DNA of 8,999 nucleotides from Oscillospiraceae bacterium (GTDB lineage: Bacteria; Bacillota_A; Clostridia; Saccharofermentanales; Saccharofermentanaceae): positions 1 through 8,999 of the forward strand of contig CADCPU010000260.1 of NCBI GenBank assembly GCA_902803365.1. The letters are read 5' to 3'. The notes beneath the pieces were generated by a model. That model was given only the letters and a program-made list of their open reading frames with translations, was not told where the DNA came from and made no database searches. This document shows, one piece after another, positions 1 to 5,570 of this stretch; the stretch's first letter is position 1; every line of letters begins with the position of its first letter. The position numbers were made by a program, and so were the translations under genes.

Positions 1-852
1 GCATCAGGCATGAGTTTCCCTGCAGCCCGCGCTCAGGCGATCTGTTCGGTCAGCGATATCGAAGACAAGGATACGCTCCTTAAGACCTTGAGGATGCCGA
101 ATTCCATCCTGGCTCTCGACTATTTAAGGGCAGTAAAACGGATCGGCAAGAAGATCAACATCCATCCGATCAAGAGGATCGGCGAAGGTTATTCATCTTC
201 CGAGCTCGCAGCTGAGTTTCCGTCCGCTACGGCGATCAGAGAGTTCTGTCTTAAGAACGGCTCGAGTACGGCTGCACTTACGGCATTAAACGGCAAGATG
301 CCAGTAAAGGCGCTCGCCAAGATGCTCGCAGACTTATCCGAAGGCAGATACCGCTTCCCTGACATGGACCTATATGCATCGCTCCTTTTTAATTCCGTAC
401 CGACTCTTAATGCTGACGCCGCATATATGGGTGACGGCCTTAACGGACACATCAGCAATACTGTCGAGAAGATAAGGAGCAAGGATTTCAGCTTTGAGAA
501 GCTCACCCGCGAGCTTAATACAAAGCACTTCACGGACGGCAGGATCTTAAGGGCTCTCGCCTCCAACCTCACGGGCCAGAGCGAAGAGTTCGTCCAAAGC
601 TGCAAGCACGTCCCGTATATCAGGGTCCTCGGATTCAATAAAGAAGGCAGATATTGCCTCAAGATCATGGGCAAGTGTGCCAGAGTGCCGATCATCCACA
701 ACTGCTCCGACTTCCTGGAGATAAGGAGCAGCCGGCCGGAAGAGGCCAATACCGTTTTCGAGCTCGACAGGAGAGCGTATAACATCCAGGCGCTCCTCAT
801 GGGATCAAATCCCAACAGCGACTTTGAGAATTCGCCGGTTCAGGTCAAGTAA
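1..852 (+). CDS. tmcAL: tRNA(Met) cytidine acetate ligase TmcAL, 5'-truncated by window edge
   Basis: TmcAL (formerly YlbM) activates acetate with ATP and acetylates the wobble cytidine of elongator tRNA-Met (ac4C34) in the cytoplasm. The frame is open from base 1: Ala-Ser-Gly precede the first visible Met at base 10. The text GMSFPAAR matches the family's internal GxSYPxAR segment, so the ATG at 10 is not the true start. From recall of the family's length (about 400 residues), roughly 120 N-terminal residues, including the nucleotidyltransferase HIGH-like motif, lie outside the window. Visible signatures, numbered from that Met, are PNSILALDYL (30-39, with the conserved Asn), PIKRIGEGY (53-61, with a conserved Arg) and SATAIREF near 72-79. 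The C-terminal helical part looks complete. The gene converges on rpsT, with a hairpin between them. The family assignment is firm; catalytic competence cannot be judged without the N-terminus. Confidence 0.9.
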   Translation, partial: ASGMSFPAARAQAICSVSDIEDKDTLLKTLRMPNSILALDYLRAVKRIGKKINIHPIKRIGEGYSSSELAAEFPSATAIREFCLKNGSSTAALTALNGKMPVKALAKMLADLSEGRYRFPDMDLYASLLFNSVPTLNADAAYMGDGLNGHISNTVEKIRSKDFSFEKLTRELNTKHFTDGRILRALASNLTGQSEEFVQSCKHVPYIRVLGFNKEGRYCLKIMGKCARVPIIHNCSDFLEIRSSRPEEANTVFELDRRAYNIQALLMGSNPNSDFENSPVQVK

Positions 853-866
853 TACAATTTCAGGCA

Positions 867-895
867 ACAAAAAAGGATCGCTTAATGCGATCCTT
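867..895 (-). terminator. Rho-independent terminator of rpsT
   Basis: A perfect 9-bp stem (873-881 with 887-895) has a 5-nt loop. Read on the minus strand it is followed by TTTTTTGTTG, a proper U-tract for rpsT. Read on the plus strand the downstream sequence is only AATTATT, so termination of the converging tmcAL transcript here would be weaker. Confidence 0.85.
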
Positions 896-916
896 AATTA
901 TTCATCTTAGTAATGA

Positions 917-1171
917 TTATGCCTTAGCTGCGGCCTTAGCAAGACGAGACTTGGAACGAGCAGCTGCGTTCTTGTGGATGTAACCCTTTGCAGCAGCCTT
1001 GTCAAGTGTAGCCTGAGCTTCCTTGAGTGTCTCAGCAGAAACGTTTCCTTCAGCAATGGAAGCCTTTGTCTTCTTGATAGCTGTACGCATCTCACTCTTC
1101 TTCATTTTGTTAGCTGCAGTCTTCTTCTCTGTAACCTTTACACGCTTAATAGCAGACTTGATATTTGGCAT
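917..1171 (-). CDS. rpsT: 30S ribosomal protein S20
   Basis: S20 is a primary 16S rRNA-binding protein of the small subunit. It is a Lys/Ala-rich helical protein that joins early in 30S assembly. The product is 84 aa, normal for the family. It begins [11 protein letters not shown] and carries the usual [11 protein letters not shown] and [16 protein letters not shown] segments. An upstream in-frame ATG at 1222 would add 17 residues, but I chose 1171. Reasons: S20 proteins start MPNIKSA, an excellent GGAGGTG lies six bases upstream, and the best promoter would place the transcript start downstream of 1222. The gene has its own promoter and terminator and lies downstream of the co-oriented TrmH-family gene. 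Confidence 0.98.
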   Translation of the reverse strand: MPNIKSAIKRVKVTEKKTAANKMKKSEMRTAIKKTKASIAEGNVSAETLKEAQATLDKAAAKGYIHKNAAARSKSRLAKAAAKA

Positions 1172-1177
1172 TATCTT

Positions 1178-1184
1178 CACCTCC
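1178..1184 (-). promoter_or_regulatory. rpsT ribosome binding site that fixes the start
   Basis: The minus strand reads GGAGGTG, six bases before the ATG at 1171. It selects this start over the longer in-frame ATG at 1222. Confidence 0.9.
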
Positions 1185-1212
1185 ATCACTAGTTTCTTTA
1201 TTGCACCGAGAG

Positions 1213-1241
1213 ATTTTATCACGATTAGTTTTGTTGTGCAA
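1213..1241 (-). promoter_or_regulatory. rpsT promoter (sigma-A type, extended -10)
   Basis: On the minus strand, TTGCAC (1241-1236) is separated by exactly 17 bp from TAAAAT (1218-1213). The -10 is preceded by TGA, giving an extended TGaTAAAAT. The predicted start near 1206 gives a leader of about 35 nt before rpsT. The elements are read directly; activity is inferred. Confidence 0.75.
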
Positions 1242-1273
1242 TACCAAGGAGCACTTTTTTATTTAAAAAAATG

Positions 1274-1999
1274 TTATTTTCCGCCAAAGCGCTTCGCAGT
1301 GGCCGAAAACAAGCCTATGCTCGCGGCTATAGGCAGGTTCAAACTGTCGATGCCGTGACCGTGCTCGATCCTGATCGGCTGCCCGACCTTCTGGAAATCG
1401 GCAGGAAGCCCTGTCGCTTCGTTACCGAAGATCAGGCTGAAAGGCTCGCAGATCTCGGTATCCTGAAGTTTCGTGCTGCCGTCGAGCATGAACGGATACA
1501 TGTTGTTGCCCGAAAACTCTGCGGCATAATCCTCGAACGTATCGTAGATCTTGACCTTGAGATTAGCCAGAGCGCCCATTGATGCCCTGACGGTCTTGGG
1601 ATCGAACGGATCGACGCACTGCCTTATGACTGCAAGATTTCTTACCTCAAAGCCCACGCAGCTTCTGATGATCGTGCCCATGTTACCTGCATTAGACGGA
1701 TTAACGAGAACAACGTGGTTTCCGGGATCGAGCGTCTGCTCTTCCTTTTTTACCACTCCGATGACAAAGCAGTTTTCCTTTTGAGAAAGGATATTAAAAG
1801 GCTTGGCCTCGGTAGTAACTTCTATGTGTCTCCGGCCGCAGATCCTGTTGATCTTCTCCAAAGTCTCCTCTGATCTGAAGTCCGGATGGACGATGACCGC
1901 CTTCACGAGGTCAGGTCTGTTGTTCAGATATTCCATCACGACGGTCGCGCCGAGTGCATAAGTTATGTCATTTTCTTTGCGATATCTGCTAATTTTCAT
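1274..1999 (-). CDS. TrmH/SpoU-family RNA 2'-O-methyltransferase
   Basis: SPOUT-class enzymes use S-adenosylmethionine to methylate ribose 2'-OH groups in rRNA or tRNA, with a trefoil-knot fold. At 241 aa the length is typical. All three SpoU motifs are visible. Motif 1 is NPSNAGNMGTIIRS at residues 100-113, with catalytic-type Arg112. Motif 2 is LIFGNEATGL at 189-198. Motif 3 is SLNLPIAASI at 219-228. An N-terminal extension of about 90 residues precedes the catalytic domain, as in rRNA-directed members. The start is supported by GGAAGG at 2011-2006 on the minus strand. The gene lies upstream of rpsT on the same strand with about 100 bp between, and is divergent from the DUF4870-like gene. 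The target nucleotide cannot be told from the sequence. I could not identify its promoter convincingly. Confidence 0.92.
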   Translation of the reverse strand: MKISRYRKENDITYALGATVVMEYLNNRPDLVKAVIVHPDFRSEETLEKINRICGRRHIEVTTEAKPFNILSQKENCFVIGVVKKEEQTLDPGNHVVLVNPSNAGNMGTIIRSCVGFEVRNLAVIRQCVDPFDPKTVRASMGALANLKVKIYDTFEDYAAEFSGNNMYPFMLDGSTKLQDTEICEPFSLIFGNEATGLPADFQKVGQPIRIEHGHGIDSLNLPIAASIGLFSATAKRFGGK

Positions 2000-2050
2000 A
2001 ATTATCCTTCCGATACGACCCTATTCGGGCTTTTTTTGCGATATAAACAA

Positions 2051-2079
2051 TTAACAAGATGTTCACACTATGATATCAT
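2051..2079 (+). promoter_or_regulatory. Promoter of the DUF4870-like gene
   Basis: TTAACA (2051-2056) is separated by 17 bp from TATCAT (2074-2079). Each hexamer matches consensus at five of six bases, and TGA precedes the -10 (extended -10). The -10 lies in a perfect 12-nt palindrome, TATGATATCATA (2069-2080). Activity is inferred. Confidence 0.7.
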
Positions 2080-2109
2080 AAACGCATCTGTAATTTAGGA
2101 GGTTTTGTT

Positions 2110-2427
2110 ATGGATAACACATCAGTTTCAAACATTTCCGGTCAGGAGAAGGTATTCGCCATCCTCGCCTACGTCGGTTTCCTCTGGTTCCTCGGCATGC
2201 TCAATATCATCCCGAGCAACGTAAGAGAGTCTGCATACGTTAAGAATCATGTTAACAACGGAATGACGCTCTTTATCTGCTGCGCTATTCTTGCTTGTAT
2301 TCCTTTCGTTGGTTGGTTCGTTGAGATCGGCGTTGTTGTATTGGCTATCATGGGCATCGTTGCCGCAGCTACAAACAAGTATTACACAATCCCTCTCATC
2401 GGAGAGAAGATCAAGCTCTACTGGTAA
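2110..2427 (+). CDS. Small DUF4870/Tic20-like membrane protein
   Basis: A 105-residue protein with about three hydrophobic segments (roughly 15-34, 52-69 and 70-87). Between the first and second is a soluble loop with YVKNHVNNGMTLF (43-55). This resembles the 'H-x-NQG' signature that precedes the second helix in DUF4870 (Tic20-like) proteins. It also ends in the family's usual style (PLIGEKIKLYW). No catalytic residues are evident and the bacterial family has no settled function. AGGAGG at 2097-2102, seven bases upstream, supports the start. It is a single-gene unit with its own promoter and a strong terminator. Assignment is by motif and layout only, so the family name is moderately certain and the role unknown. 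Confidence 0.75.
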   Translation: MDNTSVSNISGQEKVFAILAYVGFLWFLGMLNIIPSNVRESAYVKNHVNNGMTLFICCAILACIPFVGWFVEIGVVVLAIMGIVAAATNKYYTIPLIGEKIKLYW

Positions 2428-2454
2428 TATCCGGTAATTAACTTGAATCACAAG

Positions 2455-2480
2455 AGACTGTCCTTCGGGGCAGTCTTTTT
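2455..2480 (+). terminator. Rho-independent terminator with UUCG tetraloop
   Basis: A 9-bp stem (2455-2463 with 2468-2476, including one G-U pair) closes on C(TTCG)G, the very stable UUCG tetraloop. It is followed by TTTTT. It ends the DUF4870-like transcript 28 bases after the stop codon. Confidence 0.93.
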
Positions 2481-2565
2481 ATGTCTGTGGTTAATTTTTT
2501 ATTATTTACTTCTTAATCTTCATTGATAATAAGTTTTTTGTGTAGCCTGTTTTAAGACTTATATG

Positions 2566-2571
2566 TATAAT
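2566..2571 (+). promoter_or_regulatory. Likely -10 element for the flippase-like gene
   Basis: A perfect TATAAT lies 37 bp upstream of the ATG at 2609, in an AT-rich region. No convincing -35 sits at 16-18 bp: TTGTGT at 2538-2543 is too far. The -10 is strong, but the complete promoter is uncertain. Confidence 0.45.
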
Positions 2572-2608
2572 GATACGCAGTAAAAAAACTAAACAGGGTT
2601 AGATATTA

Positions 2609-3670
2609 ATGTTTAAGAAGAAGATTCCGTGGATGATACTTTTCATATTGCTGATGGTGCTCAGCATATGGGCCATAGTATCAAAAAGTGACAGTTATTC
2701 CATGGACCTGCTTGTAGATACGATAAAGAACGCAGATCCGATCTGGCTCGGACTTGCATGCTCGACGATGTTCTTCAACATCTTTTTCGAGGGCAAGGCG
2801 CTGGACATCCTTATATCGGCACTTAACAGATCCGAACACAACGAACCTGTCAAGAGTCACGGTGTTTTGTACTCGGCTGCAGACATCTATTTTTCTGCGA
2901 TCACGCCATCAGCTTCCGGCGGACAGCCTGCGAGCGCATTCTTTATGAGCCGCGACGGCATCTCGATGGCACAGTCGGCGGTCATCCTCGTAACCAACAT
3001 GCTGCTCTACACCATTTCCCTCGCGATAATCGGAGTATTCGGCTTCATAAGCAGTCCTTACGTATTTATGGGCTTTGATACGCCTGCCAAGGTCTTGATC
3101 ATAATCGGCAGCGTCTTCATCATCGGTCTTTGTGTTATCTTCATCCTGATCCTCAAGAAGGAGCAGTGGGTCAAGAAGATCGCAGTCACATTCATCTCGA
3201 TCGGTGCCAAGCTCCATATCGTACGCCGTAAGGAAACAAGACTTAACAAGGTCGAGCAGTCCATCGAACAGTACAAGAACTGCGTAGCTCTTATTAATGA
3301 AGAGAAGAAATATATGCTCTGGGCGCTTCTCATGAATATCTTCCAGAGACTTGCGCTCATCGGAACTACAGTATTCGTATACCTCGCATTCGGCGGATCT
3401 GCGCTGAACGTTAACGAGGTCATCAGTATCCAGTCTATGGTACTTATCGGTGTATACAGCGTCCCGATCATGCCGGGCGGAATCGGCATTGCGGATTATA
3501 TCCTTATCAACGGACTTAAGATGGTCCCTGATGTAGCTAGTCCTGCTAACCTCGAGCTCGTAAGCCGCGGCATCTCTTTTTACTGCTGTATCATCCTCTC
3601 GATCATCATCATGATCATCGGTTATTTCATCCAGCGTAAGGTAATGCGCCGTAAGGAACTTAAGAAGTAA
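2609..3670 (+). CDS. Flippase-like integral membrane protein (MprF/LPG-synthase transmembrane domain family)
   Basis: A 353-residue polytopic membrane protein of the lysylphosphatidylglycerol synthase transmembrane family (UPF0104-like). Related domains in MprF flip modified phospholipids; free-standing members are presumed lipid or polyprenyl-lipid transporters. The family's two hallmarks are visible: FSAITPSASGGQPASAFF (95-112), and VPIMPGGIGIADY (285-297) before the last helices. Hydrophobic segments lie near 8-24, 43-60, 122-148, 161-182, 236-262, 272-290 and 322-342. A basic cytoplasmic-type loop lies around 183-235. The C-terminus is short and basic (RKVMRRKELKK), with no GNAT-like aminoacyl-transferase domain, so it is not a full MprF. 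The ribosome binding site is weak (CAGGG). It is a single gene; the substrate is not predictable from its context. Confidence 0.88.
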   Translation: MFKKKIPWMILFILLMVLSIWAIVSKSDSYSMDLLVDTIKNADPIWLGLACSTMFFNIFFEGKALDILISALNRSEHNEPVKSHGVLYSAADIYFSAITPSASGGQPASAFFMSRDGISMAQSAVILVTNMLLYTISLAIIGVFGFISSPYVFMGFDTPAKVLIIIGSVFIIGLCVIFILILKKEQWVKKIAVTFISIGAKLHIVRRKETRLNKVEQSIEQYKNCVALINEEKKYMLWALLMNIFQRLALIGTTVFVYLAFGGSALNVNEVISIQSMVLIGVYSVPIMPGGIGIADYILINGLKMVPDVASPANLELVSRGISFYCCIILSIIIMIIGYFIQRKVMRRKELKK

Positions 3671-3805
3671 GGCGCTTTAGCCAACTGAAGTTTATCGGTA
3701 AAACTACTCTTTTTTGTCGGGTTATTGGTAAAATTCTCTTGTGATATCCTAAAGATGGTATTTACAAATATGCTTTTGCAGAAGGAACGGTATAAAATTA
3801 ACTAT
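3671..3805. other. Non-coding gap with a degenerate direct repeat
   Basis: No gene is supported between the flippase-like gene and the tRNA terminator. Two similar 19-20 nt units lie here (3692-3711 and 3722-3740; shared core GGTAAAA, both ending CTCTT), offset by 30 bases. The first contains a short AGTTT/AAACT stem followed by CTCTTTTTTG, a weak terminator candidate for the upstream gene. Confidence 0.4.
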
Positions 3806-3840
3806 ACAAAAAGGGCTGCGGATCTGATCCACAGCCCTTT
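3806..3840 (-). terminator. Terminator of tRNA-Pro
   Basis: On the minus strand a 9-bp stem AAAGGGCTG/CAGCCCTTT (3840-3832 with 3818-3810) continues past one mismatch into a 4-bp GGAT/ATCC stem with a 3-nt loop. It is followed by a short TTTTTG tract. It starts six bases after the CCA end of the tRNA. Confidence 0.9.
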
Positions 3841-3845
3841 AATTA

Positions 3846-3921
3846 TGGTCGAGGTGACAGGGTTCGAACCTGCGACCCCATGCTCCCAAAGCACGTACGC
3901 TACCAACTGCGCTACACCTCG
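3846..3921 (-). tRNA. tRNA-Pro (anticodon TGG)
   Basis: A 76-nt cloverleaf with encoded CCA (minus strand, 3848-3846). The acceptor stem is CGAGGTG/CACCTCG with the C1-G72 pair and A73 expected of bacterial proline tRNAs. The D-stem is GCGC/GCGT. The anticodon stem is CGTGC/GCATG around loop TTTGGGA, with anticodon TGG at 3888-3886 followed by G37. The T-arm is GCAGG TTCGAAC CCTGT. UGG can read all four CCN codons when the wobble U is modified. The gene has its own promoter and terminator, so it appears to be a single-tRNA unit. Confidence 0.97.
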
Positions 3922-3934
3922 GCAACAAAGTTGC
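3922..3934 (-). other. Hairpin in the tRNA-Pro 5' leader
   Basis: The 13-nt inverted repeat GCAAC-TTT-GTTGC directly abuts the mature tRNA 5' end. The promoter just upstream predicts a start near 3935, so the whole leader would be this hairpin. The repeat is seen; the folding and the start site are inferred. Confidence 0.5.
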
Positions 3935-3941
3935 AAAAAGA

Positions 3942-3969
3942 ATTGTATCACAAAATCTTTCTTTTACAA
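3942..3969 (-). promoter_or_regulatory. tRNA-Pro promoter (extended -10)
   Basis: On the minus strand, TTGTAA (3969-3964) is separated by 16 bp from TACAAT (3947-3942). TGA before the -10 makes an extended TGaTACAAT. Directly upstream lies an AT-rich imperfect palindrome (3970-3991) in the position of an UP element. Confidence 0.7.
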
Positions 3970-4020
3970 GGGGAAGTTTTAAAATTTCTCCAAACGCAAG
4001 CGTACATCCTTTGCACGGGT

Positions 4021-4055
4021 GACTTAAAAGAAGATCAGATGATCTTCTTAAAGTC
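4021..4055 (-). terminator. Hairpin overlapping the stop codon of the 135-aa gene, probable terminator
   Basis: A perfect 9-bp stem (4041-4049 with 4028-4036, loop of four) is extended, after a small internal loop, by GACTT/AAGTC. The TGA stop (4037-4035) sits at the loop and inner stem. On the minus strand the stem is followed by only a short TTTT, so it may be a modest terminator or an mRNA 3'-end stabiliser. Confidence 0.55.
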
Positions 4056-4442
4056 GTAGTAATGCATCTCCTTGTCGTACTTCATAAGTACCGGTACGAA
4101 GTTGCCCTTAGCGATTCCCTTGCTCTCAGCTTCGCTCTTATTGAGCTTTACTGTTCTTGTGTAGTGCTCCTGGTGCTCGCTCATCCAGAAGAGGAGAACA
4201 GCCTTAACTGTGTCGTTCTCTTCTGTTGTACCTGCTACCAATGCCTGTGATGTAAACATATTGTTTCCCTCAGCCTTGGTAAATGTCTGATTCTTCACCT
4301 CATTCTTCAGATCATCTGAAAGTTCTGCAAGAAGTGCGTCGGTCTTCACCTTCTCCTTCTTTGTGACCTTGATCGCGATAAGTGCGAAAATGACACATAC
4401 TACTACTCCGATGATTGCTCCTGCCAATGATCCTGGTCCCAT
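4035..4442 (-). CDS. Unrecognised single-pass membrane protein, 135 aa
   Basis: I do not recognise the family. The N-terminus holds one hydrophobic helix (about residues 5-25, Gly/Ile/Val-rich). It is followed at once by KVTKKEKVK, which by the positive-inside rule puts the C-terminal domain in the cytoplasm. That domain is about 100 residues. It ends in KGNFVPVLMKYDKEMHYYDF, reminiscent of the 'G-x-x-VPVxYxP' ending of small membrane-attached domains such as DUF3592, but this is only a resemblance. The start is supported by AAAGGAGAT (minus strand, 4459-4451). It is the second gene of an operon, 20 bases after the stop of the 313-aa gene. No cysteines or catalytic pattern stand out. Confidence 0.75.
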   Translation of the reverse strand: MGPGSLAGAIIGVVVCVIFALIAIKVTKKEKVKTDALLAELSDDLKNEVKNQTFTKAEGNNMFTSQALVAGTTEENDTVKAVLLFWMSEHQEHYTRTVKLNKSEAESKGIAKGNFVPVLMKYDKEMHYYDFKKII

Positions 4443-4462
4443 GATTGTTGATCTCCTTTATA

Positions 4463-5404
4463 TTATAATTTTGATGATATTATTACTCCGTCGAAAAAGA
4501 CCGGCTTTGATTCCTTGTCTTTTCCGAGTTTATAAACTATTGAACCGTACGAGTCGCCCTTATCCAGAAATATCTGTGCAGAACCGACATCGTAATACTT
4601 ATAGATGATCTCGCCGTTGACCCACTCATAAAAGCCGATGCCCTGAGTGCCCATCTGTCTTCCGGCGCCGTTATATCCGAGCATTACCTTCTTAATGTAC
4701 TTGAGCTTCAATGCTCTCTTGATATGAACGGTAAGGAATGTCCTTATAGCCCAGATCATCGTCGCGATCATTATCGCCGGGATGATGATCAAAAGTGCGA
4801 TCAATGCCGCATCGCTCTCTACAGATGCTCCGATCATCACGAAGAGAAAACCGAATACTACAAGAATACCGAATCCGATCGCGATCGATCCGACGATCTT
4901 GGAGCTCTTGCTCTGCTTGTCGATCTTCTCGATTATCGGCTTGAGTTTTGCTCTGTCTTCATCCGTCATCTCTACTGCTTCACCCTTCGGAAGATTCAGT
5001 ATATATGGCGAAGGAAGCTTTACGGCCTTGCCCTTATCGAGAACGAACTCTCCGTCTCCGCAGATCGCACCGCCTACAAGCTCGCAGGACTCGCCGTCTG
5101 CAGGAAGCAGTACCGTAAATCCGCCGTTCAAGTAAAGCGCGATCAATCTTCTGCCGTTGTTCAATATTCCGAGGTAATCTCTGTAGGGATTTTCAAAATA
5201 ATAAGTGTTGCCCTTCTCATCTGCGAGATCGTCTTCAACATATGAGAAGACTTTGCCTTCCGGTGTATCGCTCGCCTCATAAAATGTTGCACCGTTGATC
5301 TCCGTATTATCGGGTCTCATATGGTTCAAGATCGAAGTAAAACCGAGTCGTCCGACTTCGTTTCTTAAGATCTCAAACTCTTCTGTCGTAAGTTTGCGTC
5401 TCAT
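4463..5404 (-). CDS. Unrecognised membrane protein with central transmembrane hairpin, 313 aa
   Basis: I do not recognise the family. The layout is a soluble N-terminal domain of about 165 residues; two adjacent hydrophobic helices (about 170-192 and 199-221); and a C-terminal soluble domain of about 90 residues. Basic residues flank both sides (KQSKSSK before, HIKRALKLKYIKK after), so both soluble parts are predicted to be cytoplasmic. The N-domain has beta-rich stretches such as RRLIALYLNGGFTVLLP (85-101). The C-domain has GFYEWVNGEIIYKYYDV (257-273). It opens with MRRKLTTEEFEIL; AGGAG ten bases upstream supports the start. It is the first gene of a two-gene operon from a promoter at 5440-5470, divergent from the PHP gene. 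The encoded layout suggests the two products could act together at the membrane, which is inference. Confidence 0.78.
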   Translation of the reverse strand: MRRKLTTEEFEILRNEVGRLGFTSILNHMRPDNTEINGATFYEASDTPEGKVFSYVEDDLADEKGNTYYFENPYRDYLGILNNGRRLIALYLNGGFTVLLPADGESCELVGGAICGDGEFVLDKGKAVKLPSPYILNLPKGEAVEMTDEDRAKLKPIIEKIDKQSKSSKIVGSIAIGFGILVVFGFLFVMIGASVESDAALIALLIIIPAIMIATMIWAIRTFLTVHIKRALKLKYIKKVMLGYNGAGRQMGTQGIGFYEWVNGEIIYKYYDVGSAQIFLDKGDSYGSIVYKLGKDKESKPVFFDGVIISSKL

Positions 5405-5439
5405 AATGTATTAACTCCTGAAATTCCTAGTGCAAGGGC

Positions 5440-5470
5440 ATTATAGCACACTGCATGCCTGTCCGCTCAA
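5440..5470 (-). promoter_or_regulatory. Promoter of the two-gene membrane-protein operon
   Basis: The minus strand carries a perfect TATAAT (5445-5440) with TGC before it, an extended -10. TTGAGC (5470-5465) lies 19 bp upstream, a wider than ideal -35 spacing that an extended -10 can tolerate. The predicted start is near 5433. Confidence 0.7.
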
Positions 5471-5492
5471 CTCCCTTACACACATAAAGACG

Positions 5493-5506
5493 TATCGTTT
5501 TCGATA
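5493..5506. promoter_or_regulatory. Inverted repeat between divergent promoters, possible operator
   Basis: TATCG-TTTT-CGATA, with further imperfect symmetry outside, lies just upstream of the -35 of the PHP gene and 23 bp from the -35 of the opposing operon. The placement suits a regulator site. No regulator is encoded in the window. Confidence 0.3.
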
Positions 5507-5509
5507 ACG

Positions 5510-5538
5510 TTGCAAAAAATTTACATGAGTTGTATGCT
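5510..5538 (+). promoter_or_regulatory. Promoter of the PHP-domain gene
   Basis: TTGCAA (5510-5515) is separated by 17 bp from TATGCT (5533-5538). The -35 and spacing are good and the -10 is weaker. The leader would be about 25 nt. The ribosome binding site before 5571 is poor (GAAAGAG). Confidence 0.5.
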
Positions 5539-5570
5539 ATTTTCAAAAACACATAGAAAGAGCCCGTTTT

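Noticed and set aside
189..815. 208-codon minus-strand frame opposite tmcAL
   Set aside because: It is a shadow of a clearly recognisable gene on the other strand, with no family-like motif and no ribosome binding site I would trust.
1252..1273. A/T-rich hairpin directly after the stop of the TrmH-family gene
   Set aside because: It has a 9-bp stem but is almost all A-T and has no U-tract after it on the minus strand (CTCCTTGG follows), so I do not call it a terminator. Read-through into rpsT is possible.
2012..2037. CCCTATTCGGG followed by TTTTTTT upstream of the TrmH-family gene, terminator-like on the plus strand
   Set aside because: The stem is only three G-C pairs and no plus-strand gene ends there. 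It may be chance or an attenuator remnant, but the evidence is too thin.
3725..3982. An 85-codon plus-strand reading frame containing VTGFEPATPCSQSTYATNCA
   Set aside because: This is the antisense translation of the tRNA-Pro gene, a well-known false protein in annotations. The frame also runs through the tRNA terminator and has no ribosome binding site.
4870..4905. Cluster of GATC/CGATCG words in the 313-aa gene
   Set aside because: Explained by ATC (Ile) and GAT codons on one strand or the other throughout the window; there is no regular spacing and no origin-like feature.
4724..5245. 173-codon plus-strand frame opposite the 313-aa gene
   Set aside because: Its composition is that of an antisense shadow (runs of Asp/Arg/Tyr), and the minus-strand gene has a promoter, a ribosome binding site and a sensible membrane layout.
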